A DNA stretch of 64,000 nt. Source: Flavobacteria bacterium BAL38. GTDB lineage: Bacteria > Bacteroidota > Bacteroidia > Flavobacteriales > Flavobacteriaceae. The notes beneath the pieces are model-generated. The model was not told where the DNA came from. It saw only the letters and a program-made list of their open reading frames with translations, and did no database searches. The stretch is from assembly GCA_000169355.1 (NCBI GenBank), contig AAXX01000001.1, forward strand, positions 1,240,001 through 1,304,000. Direction: 5' to 3'. Both the position numbers and the translations under genes were made by a program. Of the stretch, positions 1 through 8,937 are shown piece after piece. Position 1 is the stretch's first letter. Each line of letters starts with the position of its first letter.

Positions 1-1
1 T

Positions 2-1381
2 AAAGTAAAAGCTACAATTACAACATCAAACAGAATTTTTACTTTATATAAAACGATAGAAGTATTTCCGCCAGCTTTCATTGCGCCTAATCAAGTTTTA
101 ACCCAGTGCGATAATGATAATGATGGTTTTTCGGTATTTAATTTAGAAAACATAAGTGATTTCATTAGTAATGCAAATTCAGAATTTGAATATTATTTTT
201 ATACTAGTTTAGAAGATGCTCAAAATGATGAAAATCGAATTCAAAACCCAATAAATTATACAAATAGATTTAATTCAGAAGAAATTTTTGTAAAAATTAT
301 TACAGAAAAAGGTTGTCCTTTTATTACTAGTTTTATAATTGAAAATGTTACAACAACACCTTCAACTCAGTTGCCAAATTTTTACACTTGTGAAAATTCT
401 GATACGGTTTTAAATAATTCTGAAGGAATTTTTGATTTAGATTTTATTAAATTAGAGATAATTTCAATTTTAAATACACCACCAAATTATGAAATTAAAT
501 TTTATCCAACTTATTTGGATGCTCAAACTAAATTAAATGAAATAGGTGGTTTGTACACTTCAACAACAAGAGAAATTTGGATTCGAATTGAAGACGAAAA
601 CAATAGTTGTAATGGAGTTTTTTCTTTTACTATTGTTGTAAATGAAGAAATAGAAATTAATATAGAAGAAAAATATACTATATGCGATTCTAATGTTCAA
701 TCTCCAATTGTTTTAGACGGTGGAATTAGCAATACCTCATGGACTTGGCGAAATATTAGCCTTCAAGTATTGTCAACGGACAGGTTTTTTTCTTTAGTTG
801 ATGATGGTAAGTTTTCTGTGGTTTTAGTTAAAGAAGAAAATGGATTAGTGTGTACAGAAACAATTTATTTTGATGTTTACACATCGGTTGCTCCCACTTT
901 ACAAGAAATCAGAGTAGATAATGATCAGATTTTTATTTCCGTGAGAGGGCCTGGGAACTATGAATTTTTATTAGATAACATAACATACTCTGGTTCTTCA
1001 AAATCTCACACTTTTACTGATTTAGAAGCAGGAATTTATACGATTTATGTACGTGATGTTGATGGATGTTTGTATGCAATTCAAGAAAATGTATTATTAG
1101 TTAAGTTTCCAAGATATTTTACTCCTAATGGAGATGGTATTAATGATTATTGGAAACTTTACGGTCCAATTAATGATTATTACTCTTCAGCAGAACTTGT
1201 TGTTTATGATAGGTATGGTAATTTACTTCATACCATGAATTTTATAGAAAACAACACAGGATGGGATGGAACTTTTAATAATAAAAAACTACCTGCCACA
1301 GATTATTGGTATAAAATAGTTTTTAAAGATTTTAACAATAATACCTTTGAGAAAAAAGGGCATTTTAGTTTAACAAGATAA
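2..1381 (+). CDS. T9SS type B sorting domain-containing protein, 5' truncated
   Basis: This is the C-terminal 459 residues of a large secreted or surface protein; the frame is open to the left edge, so the start lies outside the window. The visible part is rich in Asn, Ser and Thr and looks like repeated beta-sandwich adhesin modules, with short motifs such as TQCDNDNDG and YTICD recurring before each module. The last 90 residues begin with YFTPNGDGIND and contain YDRYGN and GWDG, the hallmarks of the gliding-motility-associated C-terminal domain (T9SS type B sorting signal). It is therefore probably exported by the type IX secretion system. The ligand or role cannot be read from the sequence. 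It converges with the acetyltransferase gene downstream. Confidence 0.9.
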   Translation, partial: KVKATITTSNRIFTLYKTIEVFPPAFIAPNQVLTQCDNDNDGFSVFNLENISDFISNANSEFEYYFYTSLEDAQNDENRIQNPINYTNRFNSEEIFVKIITEKGCPFITSFIIENVTTTPSTQLPNFYTCENSDTVLNNSEGIFDLDFIKLEIISILNTPPNYEIKFYPTYLDAQTKLNEIGGLYTSTTREIWIRIEDENNSCNGVFSFTIVVNEEIEINIEEKYTICDSNVQSPIVLDGGISNTSWTWRNISLQVLSTDRFFSLVDDGKFSVVLVKEENGLVCTETIYFDVYTSVAPTLQEIRVDNDQIFISVRGPGNYEFLLDNITYSGSSKSHTFTDLEAGIYTIYVRDVDGCLYAIQENVLLVKFPRYFTPNGDGINDYWKLYGPINDYYSSAELVVYDRYGNLLHTMNFIENNTGWDGTFNNKKLPATDYWYKIVFKDFNNNTFEKKGHFSLTR

Positions 1382-1415
1382 AATAATATGACGGTTTAGT
1401 ATGTAGGTGTAGAAT

Positions 1416-1952
1416 TTATTTTTCATGTTCTAATTCATATAATTCCATATCCAATGGAGTTTCATTTGGAGGTGTGTATTCATTTAAAAGTGTTGTTTTC
1501 CATTCGAAACCACATTTTTCTGCAACTTTACAACTTCCAATATTTGTTTTATGAGCAATAATTTGAAATTTATTGAATCCTAAAACTTCAAATCCATATT
1601 TTGAGGTTAGCGCAATAGCTTTTGACATCCAACCTTTGTTTTCATATTCTGTACTTATACAATAAGCAAATTCACCTTGTTTGGTATCCCAATTTATTTC
1701 TTTGATGATAATCAAACCTGCTATTTTTGAATTTGAAATATCTTTAATTCCAAATGTAAATTCAGATTTTGAAGCGTTTTCTTTTCTTTTTTCTTCAATA
1801 TAACTTAAACTATCAGTATAGGATTGATTTTTTGACAACGTAATTGGAAAGTACCGTTTAAAGTTATCAAAATTCAAGACCATCATTTCAGATAAACTTT
1901 TTGCGTCATCTGCTTCTAAAGTGATTATATGAAATGAATCGGTTGTTATCAT
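1416..1952 (-). CDS. GNAT family N-acetyltransferase (RimJ/RimL type)
   Basis: A 178-residue acetyltransferase of the GNAT fold, closest in pattern to RimJ/RimL-like enzymes that acetylate protein N-termini or small amines with acetyl-CoA. The middle carries the expected strand-helix pattern (IAGLIIIKEINW, then GEFAYCISTEYENKGWMSKAI) and the C-terminal block with HKTNIGSCKVAEKCGFEW, typical of the RimJ subgroup. Length is normal for the family. It starts at an ATG, and no other in-frame ATG gives a better N-terminus. It stands alone between a secreted protein gene and a small unknown gene; the substrate is unknown. Confidence 0.85.
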   Translation of the reverse strand: MITTDSFHIITLEADDAKSLSEMMVLNFDNFKRYFPITLSKNQSYTDSLSYIEEKRKENASKSEFTFGIKDISNSKIAGLIIIKEINWDTKQGEFAYCISTEYENKGWMSKAIALTSKYGFEVLGFNKFQIIAHKTNIGSCKVAEKCGFEWKTTLLNEYTPPNETPLDMELYELEHEK

Positions 1953-2000
1953 TAGTTATTTCTGAGTGATTAGATTTTATAGATTATATGGGTGAAGAAT

Positions 2001-2243
2001 TTATTTTTCATTTTTTACTAAAAATTCAAATACAAACTCAACAGCATCTTTTTCGGATTTGAAATAATTTATATCATGACGATTTCCTTTGTCATCTATT
2101 GAATAAAATATATATAAACCATGAACATCTTCTAATCCTTCACCAATATCAGTAACATATTTATTTCTTTTGTTATTAGATAGATAAAAGTTTTTGATGT
2201 TATTATTTGTCATCCAATTTTCAAGTTCAATGATTGTATTCAT
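2001..2243 (-). CDS. small hypothetical protein
   Basis: An 80-residue acidic, soluble protein with no recognised domain. It has no signal peptide or membrane segment; the composition is Asn/Asp/Lys-rich with a central aromatic stretch (GLYIFYSIDD). The reading frame is clean with an ATG start, and it runs in the same direction as the acetyltransferase 48 bp downstream, so the two could be cotranscribed. Bacterial genomes contain many such small immunity-like or stand-alone proteins, but nothing in the context supports a function. Confidence 0.6.
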   Translation of the reverse strand: MNTIIELENWMTNNNIKNFYLSNNKRNKYVTDIGEGLEDVHGLYIFYSIDDKGNRHDINYFKSEKDAVEFVFEFLVKNEK

Positions 2244-2316
2244 TTATGGGTATTTTTAATAACAATAAAATTTTGAAAACCTTGCAGGAAAATTGATTAC
2301 TGAAAACTGTGACTGT

Positions 2317-3342
2317 TTACTTCTTATACTCCTTCACTGCTTCAACAAAAGCCTTCGCATGATCAACAGGAATATTTGGTAAAATTCCATGACCTAAGTT
2401 GACGATGTATTTATCTTTTCCGAATTCGTCAATCATTTCGTGAACCATTTTTTTGATGGTTGGAATTGGAGAAAGTAAACGACTTGGGTCAAAATTTCCT
2501 TGTAAAGTGATATCACCACCAGTTAAATAACGCGCATTTCTTGGTGAACATGTCCAATCTACTCCAAGTGCTGATGCTTTTGATTTTGCCATGTCGTTCA
2601 AGGCAAACCAACATCCTTTTCCAAAAACAATTACTTCCGTTTCTTCGGCTAAAGCTTCTACAATTTGATTAATGTATTGCCATGAAAATTCTTGATAATC
2701 TACTGGAGACAACATTCCTCCCCATGAATCAAAAATTTGAATCGCATTACAACCTGCTTTTACTTTTTCTTTTAAGTATAAAATCGTCGTATCGGTAATT
2801 TTTTGCAATAATAAATGTGCTGCAACCGGATTTGAAAAACAAAATCCTTTAGCCGTATCAAAACTTTTAGAACCTTTTCCTTCTACTGCATAACAAAAAA
2901 TTGTCCATGGCGAACCAGCAAAACCAATTAATGGCACTTCGTCGTTCAGCATTTCTTTGGTTAGTTTTACCGCATCCATCACGTAACCTAAAGTTTCGTG
3001 AATATTCGGCACAAAAACCTGATTTACTTGTTCGGCTGTACGAATTGGATTTGGAATTATCGGACCTAAATTATCTTTTAATTCTACGTGAATTCCCATT
3101 GCGCGGGGCACCACTAAAATATCAGAAAATAAAATGGCAGCATCTGGTTTTACAATTCGAATCGGTTGTACTGTGATTTCAGCCGCTAATTCTGGAGTTT
3201 CGCAACGTGTAAAAAAATCATATTTATCGCGTAATGCTCTAAATTCTGGCAAATATCTTCCTGCTTGACGCATCATCCATACAGGTGGACGTTCAACAGT
3301 TTCTCCTTTTAATGCTCTTAAAAATAAATCGTTCTTTAACAT
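2317..3342 (-). CDS. hemE: uroporphyrinogen decarboxylase
   Basis: Cytoplasmic enzyme that removes four acetate carboxyls from uroporphyrinogen III to give coproporphyrinogen III. The 341-residue length is typical. The substrate-binding N-terminal motif [11 protein letters not shown] is at residues 25-35, the ILFSDILV segment with the catalytic Asp follows near residue 73, and GHGILP is near the C-terminus. It is the last gene of the minus-strand run hemA-hemC-TrkH-TrkA-hemD-hemE. The 49-bp gap upstream of it contains a degenerate palindromic repeat. Function is secure from motif and context. Confidence 0.97.
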   Translation of the reverse strand: MLKNDLFLRALKGETVERPPVWMMRQAGRYLPEFRALRDKYDFFTRCETPELAAEITVQPIRIVKPDAAILFSDILVVPRAMGIHVELKDNLGPIIPNPIRTAEQVNQVFVPNIHETLGYVMDAVKLTKEMLNDEVPLIGFAGSPWTIFCYAVEGKGSKSFDTAKGFCFSNPVAAHLLLQKITDTTILYLKEKVKAGCNAIQIFDSWGGMLSPVDYQEFSWQYINQIVEALAEETEVIVFGKGCWFALNDMAKSKASALGVDWTCSPRNARYLTGGDITLQGNFDPSRLLSPIPTIKKMVHEMIDEFGKDKYIVNLGHGILPNIPVDHAKAFVEAVKEYKK

Positions 3343-3362
3343 GATTTTTGTTTTTCCGACTC

Positions 3363-3387
3363 GACAGGTTTTAAAAACTATCTGGTC
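3363..3387. repeat. degenerate copy of GACAGGTTT palindromic repeat
   Basis: A 25-bp imperfect palindrome between hemD and hemE. It starts GACAGGTTTT, ends ATCTGGTC, and matches most of the better-preserved palindrome at 37336-37368. It is probably a decayed dispersed repeat, not a terminator, because no T-run follows on the minus strand. Confidence 0.5.
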
Positions 3388-3391
3388 TTGT

Positions 3392-4060
3392 TTATTTATA
3401 ATATTTTATGACTTCATTAATCACATTTTCAACGGTGGGTTGCGATGCAATTATTATATTTTTATATCCCGAAACTTCGGGAATATTTTCTAATGTTTTT
3501 GCGGTGGTTGTGCCGATACAAAAACACGTTTTATTTTCTAATGTATTGTTTTCTAAAAAGCTATTTACACCTGATGGACTGAAAAACAAAACGCCATCAA
3601 ATTTTTCTTTTACTTGATGTGGTTTCGGTTTGGTTTCATAAACGATAACTTCGTTGTATGTAATCTTATTTTGTAGAAAATAATTTGGAATTGTATTTTT
3701 TCTAATATTTCCACAGAAGAAGATAAACGAATTGCTTTTGTATTTTGAATCGATTATTTGAATCAAATCTTCGGCATAATCAGCACTTTCAATAACGGAG
3801 AAACCTTTCTTTTCGAGAAACCTTTTGGTCTTACTTCCTACACACAAACAAGAAATGGAATGAACGTTTTTTACATCCGATTTTAAAACACTTTTTACTG
3901 CTTGTTTACTTGTAAAAATGAAGTAATCCTTTGGTTGAGGTGTTTCAAATGAAATGGATTTAGTTTGAATAAAATTCTTTTCTACAAGTACAATTTTAGC
4001 ATCAGCAAATTTCTTTTTTAATGCTTTTGGTAGTTTTTTTGTAGCGAGAATATTAACCAT
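3392..4060 (-). CDS. hemD: uroporphyrinogen-III synthase
   Basis: Converts hydroxymethylbilane to uroporphyrinogen III by ring closure with inversion of ring D. The family is poorly conserved; this 222-residue protein shows the expected two-domain alpha/beta pattern, with [11 protein letters not shown] early and the diagnostic [15 protein letters not shown] block near residues 155-169, followed by [10 protein letters not shown]. Only 2 bp separate its start from the stop of the upstream TrkA-like gene, so it is read from the same minus-strand transcript as hemA and hemC. Confidence 0.93.
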   Translation of the reverse strand: MVNILATKKLPKALKKKFADAKIVLVEKNFIQTKSISFETPQPKDYFIFTSKQAVKSVLKSDVKNVHSISCLCVGSKTKRFLEKKGFSVIESADYAEDLIQIIDSKYKSNSFIFFCGNIRKNTIPNYFLQNKITYNEVIVYETKPKPHQVKEKFDGVLFFSPSGVNSFLENNTLENKTCFCIGTTTAKTLENIPEVSGYKNIIIASQPTVENVINEVIKYYK

Positions 4061-4062
4061 TA

Positions 4063-4770
4063 TTAACTTCTAATTTGATGTTCTTCCTGATCCTGACAAT
4101 AGGTTTCAATATCTTTATTATATCCATAAACTACTAAAATATCACATTCTAAAACAACTGTTTCAGGATTTGGACGACCAATTGATTCTTTTACAATTGA
4201 TTTTTTTCCAATTAAATTACGTTTTTCTCTTTTGCGAATAATAGTAATAAGAGTTAAATGATACGTATCTATAGAATCTAATTCACCTAAAGTTTTTCCG
4301 TAAAATTCTGGTTTGGCTTTAACTTCTGAAATCGTATAATTATCATCTAATTGATAGTTTTCTAAAGTAGATTTAAAATTAATTTGCTTGGTTAATCTGT
4401 CTGCAGATTCTTGCTCAGGATGAATAATGCTGTGAATTCCCATTGCTTCTAATACGGTGTCGTGAATAGGAGATAAAGCTCTACTAATAATTTTCACGTC
4501 ACTTAATTTTTTAATAATGGCAGTTGTAATAATGGCAGCACCTTCATTTTCTCCAATGGCAACAACAACCTTATCAGCATCTTTTAAAGGAACTGCTTCA
4601 TAAGCTAATTCATTAGTAGAATCCATACAAATGGCATGAGAAATTTTATCTTTTACAAGATTTACTTTGTCCATTTGTTTGTCTATTCCTATTACTTCGT
4701 TTCCAGTTTCTGTTAGTGATAATGCTAACGACATTCCGAAGTTTCCAAGGCCAAAAACTATTATTTTCAT
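4063..4770 (-). CDS. TrkA family potassium uptake regulatory subunit (KtrA-like)
   Basis: Cytoplasmic ring-forming subunit that gates the partner K+ translocator in response to nucleotides. At 235 residues it has a single RCK unit: an N-terminal Rossmann fold with GLGNFGMSLA at residues 7-16, and a C-terminal TrkA_C domain from about residue 150. This single-unit size matches KtrA rather than the duplicated E. coli TrkA. It directly follows the TrkH-like gene (10-bp gap) and precedes hemD by 2 bp, so this potassium pair is embedded in the heme operon. Confidence 0.93.
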   Translation of the reverse strand: MKIIVFGLGNFGMSLALSLTETGNEVIGIDKQMDKVNLVKDKISHAICMDSTNELAYEAVPLKDADKVVVAIGENEGAAIITTAIIKKLSDVKIISRALSPIHDTVLEAMGIHSIIHPEQESADRLTKQINFKSTLENYQLDDNYTISEVKAKPEFYGKTLGELDSIDTYHLTLITIIRKREKRNLIGKKSIVKESIGRPNPETVVLECDILVVYGYNKDIETYCQDQEEHQIRS

Positions 4771-4780
4771 AAAAATAATA

Positions 4781-6523
4781 TTAGTTAATTAAAATATTTT
4801 CTTTTGGATACTCATAAAATTGATGATTTAACTGACGTAATAAACCAATCATTAAATTGAGCATTCCTATTCTTCCAACAAACATGACAATAATAATTAT
4901 ATATTTGCTAGGTTCTGATAATGTTGGGGTAAAGTTTAAACTCAAACCAACAGTACTATATGCCGAAAAACATTCAAAAACAACCGTTAAAAGCGGTGTG
5001 TCTTTTGGTTCAAAAATTAATAAACCCATAATAGCAATTCCTATAACTATTAACGAAATACATAGTATAGCAAAAGCACGAGAAGTTGATTCACTTGTAA
5101 TTCTTCTTCCTAAAAATTGGATTCTACTTTTACCTCTTGCTACAGCAAAAATATTTAAAGTTGCTAATGCAAATGTACTGGTTTTAATACCACCACCTGT
5201 TGAAGCAGGCGATGCTCCAATCCACATTAAAAAGATTATAAATAATAAAGAGGGTACAGTCATTTCTGTAAAATCGATAACATTAAATCCGGCTGTTCTA
5301 GGTGTAACAGCATTAAATGCTGCATTGGTAATTTTCCCAAATAGTGTTTTATGAACTAATAACGTATTGTTGTATTCAGAAATAAATAGGAAAATCCAAC
5401 CCATAAGTAACAAAATAATTGTTGTATAAATTACTATTCTTGTGTTTAGAGTAATAATTCGGACTTGTTTGTGAATTCTTTTTTTATCAAAAAATTCTAA
5501 AACATGTGTTTTGATATATTGATAGAAGTTAAATATAATGTTATGACCAAGTCCTCCAAAAATAATTAAAACCATTATAATCCATTGAAAGCCATAATGA
5601 AAACGAATACTTTCATCATATAATCCGCTTGAAAAAATAGAAAAACCAGCATTACAAAATGCCGATATAGAATGAAATAATGAAAAGAAGAATTTATTAG
5701 AAATAGTATTATTGTCTATTATGGTGGTGTAAATAAAAATGGATCCGATTATTTCTACCGAAACAGTAAAAATAACCACGTTAAGAGCGGCTCTAAAAAC
5801 ATCTTTTAAACCTTCTTGAGCGATAAAGTCTTTCGTGTTTAAACCTTCTTTAAATGACGAACTTCCTCTAAAGAAAAAGGCAAAAAATGAAGTAAAAGTT
5901 AAAATACCAATTCCGCCAAGTTGAATTAAAACCAAAATTATAGATTGACCAACAAATGTAAAATCGTTTGCCGTATCTACAACAGCTAAACCCGTAACAC
6001 ATACAGCACTTGTGGAAGTAAAAATTGCATTAGTAAACGATATTCCGTTTGTGGTTGCACTTGGCAACATTAATAAAAAAGCTCCTGTTAAAGCTAAAAT
6101 CACAAAACTCCCAACAAATACAATTGCCGGATTAAAGTAAATATCATATATGTGACGAACCAAAACCAATAATCGAATTAAGAAATAAAAGATAAGTCCG
6201 CCTTCTAAAATGGGTTTAATTTTTTGTAAAACATATTGTATTGGAAATTCGATATTTAGAATAGCAATAATACCAGAAAAAGATAAGATTCCCGTTAATA
6301 ATATGAAATTAGCCAAAGCAACTTTTTTATTGCTTTTATATTTATAAGTAAAAAATTTAAAGGCATTAAAAGCAAGTAAACCAAGACTTAAAATTATTAA
6401 GCCAATTACATGAGGAGAATTATAGTTTTCTTCAAAATCGTATCCAAAATCAAAAACTATAAAGAGCAATACAATAATATCAAAAAACCGATATAAATAA
6501 TTAAGTAATGATTCTTTCTCCAT
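4781..6523 (-). CDS. TrkH/KtrB family potassium transporter
   Basis: Membrane K+ translocating subunit of 580 residues. All four pore-loop repeats are visible: TSTSAVCVTGLAV, SAFCNAGFSI, TPRTAGFNVID and FSAYSTVGLSL, each with the conserved selectivity-filter glycine. The N-terminus adds about three extra hydrophobic segments before the four M1-P-M2 units, longer than Bacillus KtrB and closer to TrkH in size. It is paired with the RCK subunit downstream and lies 10 bp after hemC. Coupling ion (Na+ or H+) cannot be decided from sequence. Confidence 0.93.
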   Translation of the reverse strand: MEKESLLNYLYRFFDIIVLLFIVFDFGYDFEENYNSPHVIGLIILSLGLLAFNAFKFFTYKYKSNKKVALANFILLTGILSFSGIIAILNIEFPIQYVLQKIKPILEGGLIFYFLIRLLVLVRHIYDIYFNPAIVFVGSFVILALTGAFLLMLPSATTNGISFTNAIFTSTSAVCVTGLAVVDTANDFTFVGQSIILVLIQLGGIGILTFTSFFAFFFRGSSSFKEGLNTKDFIAQEGLKDVFRAALNVVIFTVSVEIIGSIFIYTTIIDNNTISNKFFFSLFHSISAFCNAGFSIFSSGLYDESIRFHYGFQWIIMVLIIFGGLGHNIIFNFYQYIKTHVLEFFDKKRIHKQVRIITLNTRIVIYTTIILLLMGWIFLFISEYNNTLLVHKTLFGKITNAAFNAVTPRTAGFNVIDFTEMTVPSLLFIIFLMWIGASPASTGGGIKTSTFALATLNIFAVARGKSRIQFLGRRITSESTSRAFAILCISLIVIGIAIMGLLIFEPKDTPLLTVVFECFSAYSTVGLSLNFTPTLSEPSKYIIIIVMFVGRIGMLNLMIGLLRQLNHQFYEYPKENILIN

Positions 6524-6533
6524 TTAGAATGTG

Positions 6534-7451
6534 TTATTTTTTTAAATCAAGACGAATACTTTCCATTAAAGCAGCACCGCCATTGTTTAAAATTTCTTTA
6601 GCACAATCAGCGCCAAAGTTCTTATAAGAATCAAAATTACAACTTTTTTTGATTATGTGTTTTTCTTTTCCGTTTAAAGAAAACAAAACACCCTCAAATT
6701 CAATATTTTCTGTAGTAAATTTAGCCAATGCACCAATAGGAGCAGAACAGCCACCTTCTAATGTTTTTAAAAATTGTCTTTCTATAAAAGTACAAATTTC
6801 GGTTTCTCTATCATTTAATTTTGCTAAAGCTTCAGTGCAATAAGTATCTTTTTCCATTGCAACCACAACCATTGCGCCTTGAGCAGGAGCAGGAGTCATC
6901 CAGTCTAAATCGATATAATTTTCGGGTTTAATGTTAATTCGCTCCAAGCCAGCAGCAGCAAATACAGCACCATTCCATTCGCTTTCATTTAATTTTTGCA
7001 TGCGCGTATTTACATTCCCACGTAAATCAACCACCTTATGATTTGGATATTTATTTAACCATTGTGCTTGTCTGCGCAAACTTCCTGTAGCAATAGTTCC
7101 TGATGAAGTTAAAAAATCTAAATTGCCTTTGTGAACTAAAATATCAAGGGTGTTGGCACGTTCTAAAACAGCCGCTTGCACAATCCCAATTGGTAAAGCG
7201 GTAGGAACATCTTTCATAGAATGAACGGCAATATCTACTTGACCATTTAACATGCCAATATCTAAAGTTTTAGTAAAAATTCCGGTAATTCCTAATTCGT
7301 ATAAAGGCTTGTCTAATATAATATCTCCTTGAGATTTTACGGCAATAATTTCAGTTTTATAACCTAAATCGTTTAATTTTTTTTGAACAGTATGTGCTTG
7401 CCAAAGTGCTAATTCACTGTCTCTTGTGCCAATTCTAATAATTTTACTCAT
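6534..7451 (-). CDS. hemC: hydroxymethylbilane synthase (porphobilinogen deaminase)
   Basis: Polymerises four porphobilinogens into hydroxymethylbilane. The 305-residue protein has the catalytic Asp in SMKDVPT (D81), the Arg pair in GSLRRQAQ (R126-R127) that binds acetate and propionate side chains, and the dipyrromethane-cofactor cysteine in LEGGCSAPIGA (C235). Its ATG overlaps the hemA stop by one base (TAATG), which indicates translational coupling with hemA. Confidence 0.97.
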   Translation of the reverse strand: MSKIIRIGTRDSELALWQAHTVQKKLNDLGYKTEIIAVKSQGDIILDKPLYELGITGIFTKTLDIGMLNGQVDIAVHSMKDVPTALPIGIVQAAVLERANTLDILVHKGNLDFLTSSGTIATGSLRRQAQWLNKYPNHKVVDLRGNVNTRMQKLNESEWNGAVFAAAGLERINIKPENYIDLDWMTPAPAQGAMVVVAMEKDTYCTEALAKLNDRETEICTFIERQFLKTLEGGCSAPIGALAKFTTENIEFEGVLFSLNGKEKHIIKKSCNFDSYKNFGADCAKEILNNGGAALMESIRLDLKK

Positions 7452-8707
7452 TACTTTACAGCCGTTTCTATTTGAAAAATCTTTTCAATCCATTCAATAC
7501 TTTCGTCTACCATTGTTTCATCATCTTTTAAATGATTTGCAAAATGGTTTGTGATTTTTTGAATTATTCTTGCACTGATTAATTCGGCTTGTTCCTCATC
7601 AAAGTTTGAAATTTTCTTACGTTGAAAATTCAATTCACCATCTTTAATAGAATTCAATTTTGCTTTTAAAGCATGAATTGTTGGCGCAAATTTGCGTTGT
7701 TTTGTCCAAGCTAAAAATTCATCTTTAATTTCTTCAATAATTGCTTCGGCAGCAGGAATATGTTTTTTTCTATTTTCTAATGTTTCATCTGTCATTTCTG
7801 CCAATTGATCCATATGAACTAGTGTAACAGTATCTAATTCTTTAACGTTTTCATTTACGTTTTTAGGTATCGATAAATCTAAAATTAATAAAGGTTTTTT
7901 CAGATTTAAAATGGCTTTATCTACGGTAGGATTTAAGGCTCCAGTTGCTACAACTAAAACATCTGCTTTTTGAATTTCTAATTGTAAATCGGCATAATCT
8001 TTTACAATTACGTTTAGTTTATTGGCAATTTTCTCAGCTTTGTCTTTGGTTCTATTAATTAAGGTAATATGTTCGTGTTTCGAATGTTTTACTAAGTTTT
8101 CACACGTATTTCTTCCAATTTTTCCGGTTCCAAAAAGTAATATATTTTTGTTTGAAATATCTTCAACATTTTTAAAAATATATTGCACAGATGCAAAGGA
8201 AACAGATGTTGCTCCTGATGAAATTTCAGTATCGGTTTTTATTTTTTTACTGGCCTGAATTACCGCATTAACTAGTCGTTCTAAAAAGTTGTTAGCAAGA
8301 TTAAGTTCTTTACTTTGTACAAATGCATTTTTTAATTGACTTATAATTTCAAAGTCACCAAGAATTTGACTATCTAAACCAGTTCCTACACGAAACATTT
8401 GTGAAATGGCTTCGTTATTTTTATATACAAAAGCTACTTTTTGAAAATCTTCAACTGTTCCTTGACTGTTTTCGCAAAGTAATTTGATTAATTGAAATGG
8501 ATGTTGAGCAAAACCATAAATTTCAGTTCGATTACATGTTGATGTAACCACTAAACTTTCCAATCCTTCTTCTTTTGCCTGAAGTAATAAATTTAGCTTA
8601 GCTTTATCATCTAAGCTGAATTTACCTCTCATTTCAGCATCGGCTTTTTTATAACTCAAACCAATTGCATAGAATGTAGGATGTTTCGCAAATGTGTTGT
8701 TTTCCAT
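7451..8707 (-). CDS. hemA: glutamyl-tRNA reductase
   Basis: First enzyme of C5-pathway tetrapyrrole synthesis, reducing glutamyl-tRNA to glutamate-1-semialdehyde with NADPH. At 418 residues it has the catalytic cysteine in STCNRTEIYG (C58), the NADPH-binding GTGKIGRNTC around residue 193, and the C-terminal dimerisation helix. It is the promoter-proximal gene of the heme/potassium run and diverges from an AraC-type regulator. A -7-like box lies at 8735-8742. The glutamate-1-semialdehyde aminotransferase and hemB genes are not in the window. Confidence 0.97.
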   Translation of the reverse strand: MENNTFAKHPTFYAIGLSYKKADAEMRGKFSLDDKAKLNLLLQAKEEGLESLVVTSTCNRTEIYGFAQHPFQLIKLLCENSQGTVEDFQKVAFVYKNNEAISQMFRVGTGLDSQILGDFEIISQLKNAFVQSKELNLANNFLERLVNAVIQASKKIKTDTEISSGATSVSFASVQYIFKNVEDISNKNILLFGTGKIGRNTCENLVKHSKHEHITLINRTKDKAEKIANKLNVIVKDYADLQLEIQKADVLVVATGALNPTVDKAILNLKKPLLILDLSIPKNVNENVKELDTVTLVHMDQLAEMTDETLENRKKHIPAAEAIIEEIKDEFLAWTKQRKFAPTIHALKAKLNSIKDGELNFQRKKISNFDEEQAELISARIIQKITNHFANHLKDDETMVDESIEWIEKIFQIETAVK

Positions 8708-8734
8708 AGTTTTTACTCTTTCCTAAAAGTTTAA

Positions 8735-8742
8735 CAAAATTA
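8735..8742 (-). promoter_or_regulatory. -7 box TAATTTTG of the hemA promoter
   Basis: On the minus strand TAATTTTG fits the Bacteroidetes -7 consensus TANNTTTG, 27 bp before the hemA ATG. The nearest upstream TTG is 28 bp away, longer than the usual 17-23, so the -33 element is weak; such a promoter may need an activator. Confidence 0.5.
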
Positions 8743-8836
8743 TTAGACTATCATTTATAAAAGTAACGCTCAAAGTACTTTTTGTGTCGATAAAAGATAT
8801 TTTACATCTTATTTATCTTTTTAGCGTTATTTCTAT

Positions 8837-8844
8837 TAAATTTG
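8837..8844 (+). promoter_or_regulatory. -7 box TAAATTTG upstream of the AraC-type regulator
   Basis: TAAATTTG fits TANNTTTG and lies 93 bp before the proposed ATG at 8938. No TTG stands at the expected distance upstream. The hemA and regulator promoters face away from each other across 230 bp, leaving room for a shared regulatory site. Confidence 0.4.
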
Positions 8845-8937
8845 TAGCAAAATCAAGTGTTTCGAATTTAACTATGTAGAATAATTCTAAATAACAATTT
8901 GATTTTTGTATGTAACTATATCCGAAAAAATATCGCT

